From: Syntrophaceae bacterium UBA6078 | GTDB taxonomy: Bacteria; Desulfobacterota; Syntrophia; Syntrophales; UBA2210 | NCBI GenBank assembly: GCA_002428735.1 | Contig: DIXO01000009.1 | Span: 1-64,000 of the forward strand | Direction of reading: 5' to 3' | DNA: 64,000 nucleotides | Part shown: positions 32,991 through 40,727 of the stretch, in pieces | How positions within the stretch are numbered: the first letter of the stretch is position 1 | How the letters are laid out: the number at the start of each line of letters is the position of its first letter | Notes under the pieces: model-generated | What the model saw: the letters and a program-made list of their open reading frames with translations, nothing else | The model's database searches: none | What the model was told of the DNA's origin: nothing | Translations under genes and position numbers: made by a program

Positions 32991-33680
32991 ATGTCAGCAG
33001 TAGGGGACAACATAAGAAAAATACGGGAGGAGATTGCCGAAGCGGCCCTGCGGTCGGGGAGGGAGCCTTCCGCGGTCAGGCTGATGGCCGTGACCAAGAC
33101 GGTGGATGATGCCCGGATCTTGGAGGCGATCGAGGCCGGCGTGGATATCATGGGGGAAAATTACGTCCAGGAGGCGAAACGGAAGATCGAGACGATGAAT
33201 GTGGATGTGAGATGGCACATGATCGGTCATCTGCAGTCGAACAAGGCCAAGTACGCCATCAGGCTTTTTGATATGATCCACTCCATCGACCGGCTGAGCC
33301 TGGCGGAGGAGCTTGACAAACGGTCCGCCGCCGTGGGTCGGGTCACCACTGTCCTCATTGAAGTGAACGTAAGCGGCGAGGAGAGCAAAAGCGGCATCCC
33401 GGCCGAAGAGGCGCCCGCACTGGTCAGAAAAATCGCATCCCTCGACAATCTCTCGATCCGGGGCCTCATGACGATGCCTCCCTGGTTCGAAGATCCCGAA
33501 AACGCCCGACCGTACTTTGCGGCCTTGCGGAAGTTGCGAGACCGTATTGCCGATGAGGAGATTCCGGGTGTCGATCTGCGCGAACTCTCCATGGGGATGT
33601 CGGCGGATTACCGGGTCGCCGTGGAAGAGGGCGCGACCATTGTCAGGATCGGGACCGCCATATTCGGTCCCCGGGCATAG
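32991..33680 (+). CDS. PLP homeostasis protein, YggS/PROSC family
   Basis: From the ATG at 32991 (AAGGGGAATCATA upstream) the protein is 229 residues: LMAVTKTVDDARILEAIEAGVD with the PLP-binding Lys (VTKT), VRWHMIGHLQSNKAKYAI, and LSMGMSADYRVAVEEGATIVRIGTAIFG at the C-terminus. It binds pyridoxal 5'-phosphate without catalytic activity and buffers amino acid/PLP pools. In many relatives maf lies next to yggS; here an AT-rich island separates them. Confidence 0.93.
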   Translation: MSAVGDNIRKIREEIAEAALRSGREPSAVRLMAVTKTVDDARILEAIEAGVDIMGENYVQEAKRKIETMNVDVRWHMIGHLQSNKAKYAIRLFDMIHSIDRLSLAEELDKRSAAVGRVTTVLIEVNVSGEESKSGIPAEEAPALVRKIASLDNLSIRGLMTMPPWFEDPENARPYFAALRKLRDRIADEEIPGVDLRELSMGMSADYRVAVEEGATIVRIGTAIFGPRA

Positions 33681-33689
33681 AGAGAAGAG

Positions 33690-34706
33690 TCAATCTTGTT
33701 CTTCAGGAACTTCTTCCTCAGCGGACGGTCCCTTGTAGATATATCTCTCGAGAAGCCGGTGGTAGGGCGTCCAGTTTGATCCATTTCGTGGACCGTTCAT
33801 GAATTCCTCAAAAGCGTTTACCTTCGCGTCCAGATCATCCATATAGTTGACGATGAGTGCTTCCACCGTCTTTGGGCGTTTCGGAGATCCAAATTCCAGA
33901 ACTCCGTGATGGCTGAGGAGTATATGACGAAGCTCGAGAGCGAGCTGCTTAGGGAAATTTTCGATCTCGGCAATTTTCGCGTCCACGAATTCCACGCCGA
34001 GGACGATATGGCCGACTAGACGTCCTTCGTCCGTGTAATCCATCGTGCCGTTGAAGGAAAGCTCGTGGATCTTCCCGATGTCATGGAGGATCCCTCCCGC
34101 CATGACAAGATCCCGATTCACGTTCCTGTAATGCTGCGTCGCCAGATCGAGGAGACGCGCCACGGAGAGGGTGTGTTCAAGAAGTCCCCCGATGTAGGCG
34201 TGATGAAAGCCTTTGGCCGCGGGCGCTTTTCGAAAGGCGTCCGCCGTCCGTTCATCACCGAACATCAGATTAAGGAGGGTCTTGAGGTGCGGGTTTTGCA
34301 CCGTTTCTATGATCTTTTTGAGCGCCTCGAACATGTCGTCGATGTCGGACGCGGAGGACGGCAGATAATCGGCAGGGGTGATTGCCGGGTCATCGGCGAG
34401 AGAGATCTTTGATATGGACAACTGGACGACATTCCGAAAGCTCACGGCCTGGGACTGGATATGGATAATATCTCCCGTCCGGAAGATATCGTTCATCTCG
34501 GCAGCCCGGTCCCACACCCTCCCGTCAACCTCGCCCGTCTTGTCTCTGATCTTCAGATTCAGGTAAGGGTTCCCTTTCTGGGAGATGGCCATATTCTTTT
34601 CCGTGACGAGAAACAGATCCTGGACTCGGTCCCCCGCCTGAATATCCTTCACATAGATCTGCTTGTTCAAAACCGTACCCGCCTTTCGTTGGAGTATACC
34701 TTGCAT
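33690..34706 (-). CDS. YhaM-like 3'-5' exoribonuclease (OB fold plus HD domain)
   Basis: The 338-residue protein has an N-terminal OB-fold nucleic acid binding region (FLVTEKNMAISQKGNPYLNLKIRDKTGEVDGRVWD) and a C-terminal HD phosphohydrolase domain (GGLLEHTLSVARLLDL, DLVMAGGILHDIGKI, RHILLSHHG), the layout of YhaM exoribonucleases. It may start at TTG 34670, which overlaps the fdhD stop (TTGA); the ATG at 34706 would give a 40-base overlap. Convergent with yggS (9-base gap). Confidence 0.85.
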   Translation of the reverse strand: MQGILQRKAGTVLNKQIYVKDIQAGDRVQDLFLVTEKNMAISQKGNPYLNLKIRDKTGEVDGRVWDRAAEMNDIFRTGDIIHIQSQAVSFRNVVQLSISKISLADDPAITPADYLPSSASDIDDMFEALKKIIETVQNPHLKTLLNLMFGDERTADAFRKAPAAKGFHHAYIGGLLEHTLSVARLLDLATQHYRNVNRDLVMAGGILHDIGKIHELSFNGTMDYTDEGRLVGHIVLGVEFVDAKIAEIENFPKQLALELRHILLSHHGVLEFGSPKRPKTVEALIVNYMDDLDAKVNAFEEFMNGPRNGSNWTPYHRLLERYIYKGPSAEEEVPEEQD

Positions 34707-35434
34707 GTCCCCCCTCTCACGTGGCCGATGAGAGTAATACCCGCTTCACGGACGATATCGACGGCCTCGGATGTGGGGACCGAATGGGAAATCACGATGG
34801 GGATGCCCAGCATCCACGCTTTCTCGGCGATCTCAGAGGAAAACCTTCCCGTCTTGACGATGATCTTGTCTGAACAGTCGATGCCGGCGAGCAGGGCGTA
34901 CCCGCCAAGCATGTCGATGGTGTTGTGCCGCCCGATGTCGTCTCTCAAAACGATCATTTTCTCCGTATCGGCGAGGGCCGAACAGTGGGTGCTGTGTGTC
35001 TCCTTGTGGAGTTGGGAAGAGGACAGCAGCTTTTCCATAAATTCGATCGCCTTCTTCGCGGATATGGAGGTATCCGATGTGACGAGATCTTTTTTCTGCC
35101 TCGATCCGCGTGCCTTTGCTCCGCTCGAGAGGATGAACAGATCTGAAGGATCGTGTCCCCCTTGTCCCGGACATTGTGTCAGGATGTCGACCCTTGATCC
35201 CTCGGGAGATACGGTGATTGCTTCTATATCATCCCGAGTATTGAGAACGCCCATCGACCGGAGGAATCCAGTTGCCAGTTCCTCGATGTGGATCCCCGTG
35301 CAGGCGATGGTCGCGATCCTGCTGTCGTTCAGAAATATGTCCAGAAGTCTCTCCCGGATGACCGGCTCTGAGACCATCGATGTCTCTTTCCCGTTGTAAA
35401 ATGTGACATCTATCTTTTCAATGGGACCCTTCAC
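34667..35434 (-). CDS. fdhD: FdhD-like formate dehydrogenase accessory protein
   Basis: The 255-residue protein has the FdhD fold landmarks: HIEELATGFLRSMGVL, THCSALAD, VLRDDIGRHNTIDMLGGYALL, and HVRGGTCKVYS. FdhD passes sulfur from a cysteine desulfurase to the molybdenum/tungsten cofactor of formate dehydrogenase. Here the usual CxxC of the sulfur-carrying loop is not seen: the matching stretch reads SSGAKARGS (about residues 103-111), though Cys 88 and Cys 151 remain. It overlaps selB by 4 bases, which ties it to selenoprotein formate dehydrogenase maturation. Confidence 0.86.
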   Translation of the reverse strand: MKGPIEKIDVTFYNGKETSMVSEPVIRERLLDIFLNDSRIATIACTGIHIEELATGFLRSMGVLNTRDDIEAITVSPEGSRVDILTQCPGQGGHDPSDLFILSSGAKARGSRQKKDLVTSDTSISAKKAIEFMEKLLSSSQLHKETHSTHCSALADTEKMIVLRDDIGRHNTIDMLGGYALLAGIDCSDKIIVKTGRFSSEIAEKAWMLGIPIVISHSVPTSEAVDIVREAGITLIGHVRGGTCKVYSNERRVRF

Positions 35435-37341
35435 AGCGTTCTCTCTCTCAGCATTCGATGATTTTCCACCCGGATGGTCAGTTTTGTCTTGTCAAAATAT
35501 TCCATAAGTGGAATTATGAATTTGCGCGACAGTCCCGTCAGCTCCTTGAAGGTGGCGGGAGAAGCCTTTCCGTCTTTGATGAGAAGCTTCCGGTAGTCTT
35601 CCCGGAGCCGGTCGAGGGCCTCCCGATAAAAATACATATCCTCATTGACCTTGACAAGCATATCGGTATTCAGCATGACATTCAGGATGTCGGTGACGGT
35701 TTTCTTTTTTGCGGGAAATGCAGCCAGCAACTCTTTCGTGGAAGGAGGCGTCAGTGCCGCCGTGCGATATATGCCGGCGATTTCTTCCCTGAGTTGCACC
35801 TCGTCGTCCTTCAGATTAACCGCGTGGCTCTCAATGCGAACCGTTTCATTCGCAGCGATGATCTTTCCATCATCTGCCAGGTCTTTGATCGCCCTGTTAA
35901 AGAGTTTGGGATCGATAAAACCTCCGAGGGTGGTCCTCAACTCTTCCCTGGAGAGGCCTTCTTTCAGGGGATATTTGTTGTGGTAAGCGGCGATCCCGGC
36001 GAGGACTCGTTTTTGGAAATCCGTGTAAACGCCGGATGAAACAACCCTGCGCTCATCGCGGTCGATGAGAAGAGCTTTTTTTTCGGAAAACATCTTTTCA
36101 AGGATCTTTTCCTGCTCGCCGGGGTGAAGGCCGGTCCGTATGGAAAGGCTCAGGATCGAGATGCCGCCCAGGCCGGCCCGTTCCAGTATGATGCCGGTTT
36201 TTTCCGGCCCCGTTCCCCGATGGAGCTTTTCGGTTTCGTCGAGCGCCGAGTGCTTTCGCCTCTTCTGGGCGAGCGGGTCGATGATATCACCCCCTCCGAT
36301 CGTGGTGACGGGAGAATAACTTCTGATCACAAACCGGTCCCCCGACATGGCCACCACCGGCGTGGCGGGAAGCACCTGGGCGTAAATCTTTTCTCCCGGT
36401 TCCAGTTCTTCTCTGTCCGGGAGTATGATTCTCGAAATGGTCTCGCTGGTCCCGGTGTGGAACCTGACGAGCGCCCGGTTTTTCAATTTCTTGCCCGCGC
36501 TGGAAAGATATCTCAGATAAATGTCAAGACGATGTGACGGTTGAAAGGTCGAAGGACGGGTAAGAACGTCCCCTCTCTCTATTGTCGCCCGGTCAATCCC
36601 CTGAAGATTGATGGCTGTTCGCTGTCCCGCCTGGGCTCTTTCCGCTGTTTCGTTGTGGACCTGGATCCCCCGTATCTTCGCCTGTCCCCCGGAAGGCATG
36701 ATGGCAATGGTATCGCCGACGCGTATCTTCCCGGAGGCGAGCGTTCCCGTGACCACCGTGCCGAACCCCTTCATGGTGAACACACGGTCCACGGCGAGTC
36801 TGAAGAGTCCCGAATCAGCCCGCTCATCCAAGGTGGCGATAACCGATTGGAGCGCCTGAAGAAATTCCGGAAGACCCGCGCCGGTCAGTGAGGACAGGGG
36901 AATAATCGGCGCCCCCTCAAGAAAGGTTTCCCCGAGGAAGCTCCTGACATCTTCCTGAACGAGGGCCAGCCAGTCCCCGTCCACCATATCCGTCTTTGTG
37001 AGGGCGACGAGCCCTTTTTTGATGCCGAGAAGTTCGCAGATATCGAGATGTTCCCGCGTCTGCGGCATGACCCCTTCGTCGGCGGCGATTACCAGAACGA
37101 CCAGGTCGATACCTCCCGCTCCGGCGACCATGTTCTTCACGAATTTTTCATGGCCGGGAACATCCACAATCCCGATCTTCTGTCCGTCAGGGAGCACTAG
37201 AGGGGCGAACCCCAGTTCGATCGTAATTCCCCGCTCTTTTTCCTCCTTCAGCCGGTCCGTATCTACGTTGGTGAGAGCCTTTATGAGGGACGTCTTTCCG
37301 TGATCGACATGTCCCGCCGTGCCTACGATGATGTGTTTCAT
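35431..37341 (-). CDS. selB: selenocysteine-specific elongation factor SelB
   Basis: From the ATG at 37341 the protein is 636 residues. The N-terminal GTPase shows GTAGHVDHGKTSLIKALTNVD (G1) and ERGITIELGFAPL (switch region), DVPGHEKFVKNM and LTKTDM. The rest follows the SelB layout: an EF-Tu-like middle and a C-terminal region of winged-helix repeats (about residues 400-636) that bind the SECIS RNA. It delivers Sec-tRNA to UGA codons. It overlaps fdhD. selA, selC and selD are not in the window. Confidence 0.92.
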   Translation of the reverse strand: MKHIIVGTAGHVDHGKTSLIKALTNVDTDRLKEEKERGITIELGFAPLVLPDGQKIGIVDVPGHEKFVKNMVAGAGGIDLVVLVIAADEGVMPQTREHLDICELLGIKKGLVALTKTDMVDGDWLALVQEDVRSFLGETFLEGAPIIPLSSLTGAGLPEFLQALQSVIATLDERADSGLFRLAVDRVFTMKGFGTVVTGTLASGKIRVGDTIAIMPSGGQAKIRGIQVHNETAERAQAGQRTAINLQGIDRATIERGDVLTRPSTFQPSHRLDIYLRYLSSAGKKLKNRALVRFHTGTSETISRIILPDREELEPGEKIYAQVLPATPVVAMSGDRFVIRSYSPVTTIGGGDIIDPLAQKRRKHSALDETEKLHRGTGPEKTGIILERAGLGGISILSLSIRTGLHPGEQEKILEKMFSEKKALLIDRDERRVVSSGVYTDFQKRVLAGIAAYHNKYPLKEGLSREELRTTLGGFIDPKLFNRAIKDLADDGKIIAANETVRIESHAVNLKDDEVQLREEIAGIYRTAALTPPSTKELLAAFPAKKKTVTDILNVMLNTDMLVKVNEDMYFYREALDRLREDYRKLLIKDGKASPATFKELTGLSRKFIIPLMEYFDKTKLTIRVENHRMLRERTL

Positions 37342-37426
37342 GGTTTCAGATGGCCCCTTCATCTTTATGGAAAAATAGCAAAAACGCGCGGGTTGCACAA
37401 GGAGATTGTCTGCAAGAAAACGCTGA

Positions 37427-37458
37427 TGCCGCCAATCTCCTTTGCCGCCAATCTCCTT
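37427..37458. repeat. two exact tandem copies of a 16-bp unit
   Basis: TGCCGCCAATCTCCTT occurs twice, back to back (37427-37442 and 37443-37458). An upstream GGAGATTG (37401-37408) is complementary to its CAATCTCC part, so a hairpin is possible. It lies in the divergent promoter region between selB (minus) and ruvX (plus). Confidence 0.6.
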
Positions 37459-37496
37459 TTGTTATCAGGATGGCTATGCTATACAATGAGGCCATT

Positions 37497-37952
37497 ATGA
37501 GAATGCTGGGCTTGGACTACGGCGAAAAAAGGATAGGGGTGGCGGTCTGCGATGAACTGGGTATGTTTGCCAGGGGGATTGCCACCATTGTCAGAAAATA
37601 CTGGAAACGTGATATCGCGCAGATTGCCGCTCTGGCGGACGAATATGCCGCCAGGAGAATCGTTGTCGGGTATCCCGTGAGACTGGATGGAACGGAGGGG
37701 ATTGCCTGTGAGAAGGTCAACCGGTTTATCGATGCCCTCGCGGCGGGGGTGGGCGTGCCCGTTGTAAAATGGGATGAAGCCCTTTCCACGAAAGAGGCGG
37801 AAGAGCTCCTGAGAGAAAGGGATGTGAACAGCAGAAAGGGAAGGACGGTTGTCGACAGGATAGCAGCCGCCGTTATTCTCCAGGACTATCTGAATAATAT
37901 TGCGGATGTTCCCCCAGCCGACCCTGTGAATTCCGGGAAAGAACAGGAATAA
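37497..37952 (+). CDS. ruvX: Holliday junction resolvase-like protein RuvX (YqgF)
   Basis: From the ATG at 37497 the protein is 151 residues: MLGLDYGEKRIGVAVCDELG with the RNase H-like Asp, RRIVVGYPVRLDGTEG, KWDEALSTKEAEELL and VNSRKGRTVVDRIAAAVILQDYL. This RNase H-fold family processes rRNA 3' ends or junctions and is essential in E. coli. It overlaps mltG by one base. Confidence 0.9.
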   Translation: MRMLGLDYGEKRIGVAVCDELGMFARGIATIVRKYWKRDIAQIAALADEYAARRIVVGYPVRLDGTEGIACEKVNRFIDALAAGVGVPVVKWDEALSTKEAEELLRERDVNSRKGRTVVDRIAAAVILQDYLNNIADVPPADPVNSGKEQE

Positions 37953-38965
37953 TGAAACGAAGACTGCTCAAGGCGGGAGTAGCCGCGGGTGTGACATGCG
38001 TGGTTGCTGCCGTCATCCTGATCCTCGTCTTTGTCAATTACGCGAACAGTCCCTTAGACTTTGAATACCGCGAGGTGACGGTAGAGATACCCCGGGGCAG
38101 TTCATTTGCTCAGGCGGCCGACCTCCTTGTCGGAGCGGGATTGCTGAAGCATACGAAAAGATTCTGCTTTCTGGCTTTTATAACGGGTGTGTCGAAACGG
38201 ATTCAGGCGGGCGAGTATGATTTGCGAAGTTCCATGACCCCTGTAAATGTGCTTGACCAACTGATCAGAGGGAAGGTTAAAGAATACCAGGTTTTCATTC
38301 CTGAAGGATTCACGTTGCGACGGATAGCCGACCGCCTCGAAGATGCGGGACTCGCCCGTCAGGACACCTTTATCGGCCTCGCGTCGAACCGTTTGCTCCT
38401 GGCTTCCCTCGGCATAGAGGGCACAAGTGCCGAAGGGTACCTTTTCCCCGATACCCATACCCTCAACAAATCAATGGGCGAAGAGGGGATTATACGGTTT
38501 ATGGTTCGACAGTTCAGGAAGGCGGTGACGCCAGACATGCTGAAGAAGGCGAAGGAACTGAACCTGACAGAGCACGAGATGGTAACCCTTGCCTCCATTA
38601 TCGAAAAGGAGGGAGGGCCACAGGAGGAACGCCCTCTCGTATCCGCCGTCTTTCACAACAGGCTGAGGAAGGGGATGAGACTGCAAAGCGATCCCACGGT
38701 CATCTATGATATTGAGGACTTCGACGGAAATCTCAGACGGGAGGATCTCGAGAGAAAAACCCCGTATAATACCTACCAGATAAAAGGCCTGCCTCCGGGC
38801 CCCATCTGCAGTCCGGGGCTGGAGGCGATCAAGGCCGCTCTCCACCCGGCCCCGGTGGATTACCTCTATTTCGTGTCAAAAAACGACGGTTCCCATCATT
38901 TTTCGTCCAATCTGGAAGACCACAACAGAGCAGTCCAAAAATATCAAATTAAAAGAAGAAAATAG
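37952..38965 (+). CDS. mltG: endolytic murein transglycosylase MltG
   Basis: The 337-residue protein has one N-terminal transmembrane helix (about residues 8-30) and a periplasmic LysM-like region followed by the YceG/MltG domain: EYDLRSSMTPVNVLDQLIRGKV, FIPEGFTLRRIADRL, and the catalytic region HEMVTLASIIEKEGG with Glu (about residue 217) and LQSDPTVIYD. It cleaves nascent glycan strands at the inner membrane to end their growth. Coupled to ruvX, and directly before the mraZ promoter. Confidence 0.93.
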   Translation: MKRRLLKAGVAAGVTCVVAAVILILVFVNYANSPLDFEYREVTVEIPRGSSFAQAADLLVGAGLLKHTKRFCFLAFITGVSKRIQAGEYDLRSSMTPVNVLDQLIRGKVKEYQVFIPEGFTLRRIADRLEDAGLARQDTFIGLASNRLLLASLGIEGTSAEGYLFPDTHTLNKSMGEEGIIRFMVRQFRKAVTPDMLKKAKELNLTEHEMVTLASIIEKEGGPQEERPLVSAVFHNRLRKGMRLQSDPTVIYDIEDFDGNLRREDLERKTPYNTYQIKGLPPGPICSPGLEAIKAALHPAPVDYLYFVSKNDGSHHFSSNLEDHNRAVQKYQIKRRK

Positions 38966-38976
38966 CGTTTTTTTTC

Positions 38977-39005
38977 TTGACAAAGCCGCCACGCGCTCTT
39001 ATAGT
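38977..39005 (+). promoter_or_regulatory. promoter of the division/cell wall cluster
   Basis: TTGACA (38977-38982), 17 bases, TATAGT (39000-39005): near-consensus sigma-70 promoter. It lies immediately before three MraZ-type boxes and the mraZ start. Confidence 0.88.
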
Positions 39006-39013
39006 TCGACCAA

Positions 39014-39039
39014 GTGGAGCAAAGTGGATGATTGTGGAG
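39014..39039 (+). promoter_or_regulatory. MraZ operator, three 10-bp-phased boxes
   Basis: GTGGAG (39014-39019), GTGGAT (39024-39029) and GTGGAG (39034-39039) recur exactly every 10 bases, one helical turn, between the promoter and the mraZ start. This is the array of G-rich direct repeats described as the MraZ binding site in E. coli and Mycoplasma. The third box overlaps the Shine-Dalgarno, so bound MraZ could also block translation. Confidence 0.85.
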
Positions 39040-39049
39040 GTCTCAGTCA

Positions 39050-39496
39050 TTGTCAGTATTTAGGGGAAGATACTACCACACCATTGATGAAAAGGGGAGA
39101 ATAATCTTCCCGGCCAGGCTGTGCCAGGTCTTCACGGAAAAGTATGACGAGCGGATGGTGATCACGAACTGGGACGGGTGTCTCCTGGTTTTTCCCTACA
39201 ACGAATGGGTTGCCATCGAAGAGAAGGTCTTCGCCCAGTCGATCATCAGAAAAGAGGTGCGGGCGTTTCAACGGCTCTTCATGTCGGGTGCCGTTGACTG
39301 TTCTTTCAATGAGCAGAGAAGGGTGCTGATTCCACCCGCTCTCAGGGAATACGCGAAACTTGAGAAAGAGATCGTTCTCGCCGGGATGGGGCGGAGCATA
39401 GAGATCTGGAACAGGGAACGGTTTGAAAAGGAGATCGAAAACTCGAACCAGAACGTAGAGGCCTTCAGCGATTACATGGCTGATCTGGGGATATGA
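39050..39496 (+). CDS. mraZ: transcriptional regulator MraZ
   Basis: From TTG at 39050 (GGAGG nine bases upstream) the protein is 148 residues: MSVFRGRYYHTIDEKGRIIFPARL, the first AbrB-like MraZ domain, and a second copy ending CSFNEQRRVLIPPALREYAKLE. MraZ binds the boxes in front of its own gene and tunes the whole cluster. TTG was chosen over an upstream TTG (39032) because it keeps the family N-terminus and the Shine-Dalgarno spacing. It overlaps rsmH by 4 bases (ATGA). Confidence 0.92.
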   Translation: MSVFRGRYYHTIDEKGRIIFPARLCQVFTEKYDERMVITNWDGCLLVFPYNEWVAIEEKVFAQSIIRKEVRAFQRLFMSGAVDCSFNEQRRVLIPPALREYAKLEKEIVLAGMGRSIEIWNRERFEKEIENSNQNVEAFSDYMADLGI

Positions 39497-40434
39497 GACA
39501 GTCAGCCTACCACGAACCGGTGATGCTGAGAGAGGCGGTTGATTCTCTGGGTTGCAGACCGGGGGGCGTGTATTTCGATGGCACGGTAGGGGGCGGGGGG
39601 CACGCATATGAGATCCTGGCGAGTACTGCCCCGGATGGAATCCTGATCGGGGTTGACCGCGACGATGATGCCCTCGCCGAGTGCGCCCGAAGGCTGGAGG
39701 TCTTCGGGAGTCGAGCGATTCTGGTGAAAGGAAATTTCGCACGGATCGACGCCATACTGTCGGGGTTGGGTTTTGAAAAAGTGAGCGGGATACTGCTGGA
39801 TCTGGGCGTTTCGTCCCACCAGTTCGATGCCCCCGAGAGGGGATTCGGGTTTTCCCGGGACGCGCCGCTCGATATGCGGATGGACCGGGACGATACCGTG
39901 ACGGCATTTGATATCGTGAACGGGTTTCCGGAAGAGAAGCTGAGGAAGATCATCAGAGATTATGGTGAAGAGATGATGCCCGGAAGGATTGTGCGCGCAA
40001 TTTCGGAAAGGCGCAAGCTGTCTCCCATACGAACAACGGGTGAACTGGCTGCGATCATCGCCGGCGCGCTGCCGAATCACCTCAAAAAGAAGAAGATACA
40101 TCCCGCCACAAAGACCTTTCAGGCCCTCCGCATAGTCGTCAATAATGAGCTTGAAAATCTTCATGCCGCAATAGAACGGGGCATTGAAATGCTGGAAGAG
40201 GGGGGGAGATTCTCCGTGATCGCCTTCCACTCGCTTGAAGACCGAATGGTAAAGGAACTGTTCCGCTCCTGGGAGAAGGGGTGTGTGTGTCCCCCCGATT
40301 TTCCCGTTTGCCGCTGCGGCAGAACGGGCAAGCTGAAAGTGTTGACCAAGAGACCTTGGATGCCCGGCGAGGCAGAGATCATCTCCAATCCAAGAGCGCG
40401 AAGCGCCCGCTTGAGAACGGCGGTGAGGGTCTGA
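39493..40434 (+). CDS. rsmH: 16S rRNA (cytosine1402-N4)-methyltransferase
   Basis: The 313-residue protein has VYFDGTVGGGGHAYEIL (SAM loop), LDLGVSSHQFDAPERGFGF and IAFHSLEDRMVKELFRSW, all typical RsmH/MraW motifs. It N4-methylates C1402 of 16S rRNA, the same base that RsmI (encoded at 14494-15354) modifies on the ribose. Second gene of the cluster. Confidence 0.96.
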   Translation: MRQSAYHEPVMLREAVDSLGCRPGGVYFDGTVGGGGHAYEILASTAPDGILIGVDRDDDALAECARRLEVFGSRAILVKGNFARIDAILSGLGFEKVSGILLDLGVSSHQFDAPERGFGFSRDAPLDMRMDRDDTVTAFDIVNGFPEEKLRKIIRDYGEEMMPGRIVRAISERRKLSPIRTTGELAAIIAGALPNHLKKKKIHPATKTFQALRIVVNNELENLHAAIERGIEMLEEGGRFSVIAFHSLEDRMVKELFRSWEKGCVCPPDFPVCRCGRTGKLKVLTKRPWMPGEAEIISNPRARSARLRTAVRV

Positions 40435-40436
40435 AA

Positions 40437-40727
40437 ATGCCGGTAGCCAGAAAAAAAAGGGAGGGATGGAAGATTGTCCGTCTTATTGTTGTTGCGCTTC
40501 TCTTCATGGCCACCGCCCTCACCTACGTCTGGTTCCGGATCAGTATTACGAGCATTGATTATCGGATAGCTGGGGAGATGCATCGAAGGGATGCCCTGCT
40601 GGAGGAAAACAGAAAATTGAAGGTGGAGATAGCGACACTCAAATCCCCGGGCAGGATAGAATCCATTGCGCGGGCTAAGCTGGGTATGCGCTATCCGGAA
40701 AGGGATCAGGTGATTTTCCTGCGATGA
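40437..40727 (+). CDS. ftsL: cell division protein FtsL
   Basis: From the ATG at 40437, two bases after the rsmH stop, the protein is 96 residues with a basic N-terminus (PVARKKREGWK), one transmembrane helix (about residues 14-33) and a periplasmic coiled coil (EMHRRDALLEENRKLKVEIATLK) ending LGMRYPERDQVIFLR. FtsL forms the FtsQLB complex with FtsB/FtsQ. The longer upstream frame lies inside rsmH. Confidence 0.85.
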   Translation: MPVARKKREGWKIVRLIVVALLFMATALTYVWFRISITSIDYRIAGEMHRRDALLEENRKLKVEIATLKSPGRIESIARAKLGMRYPERDQVIFLR

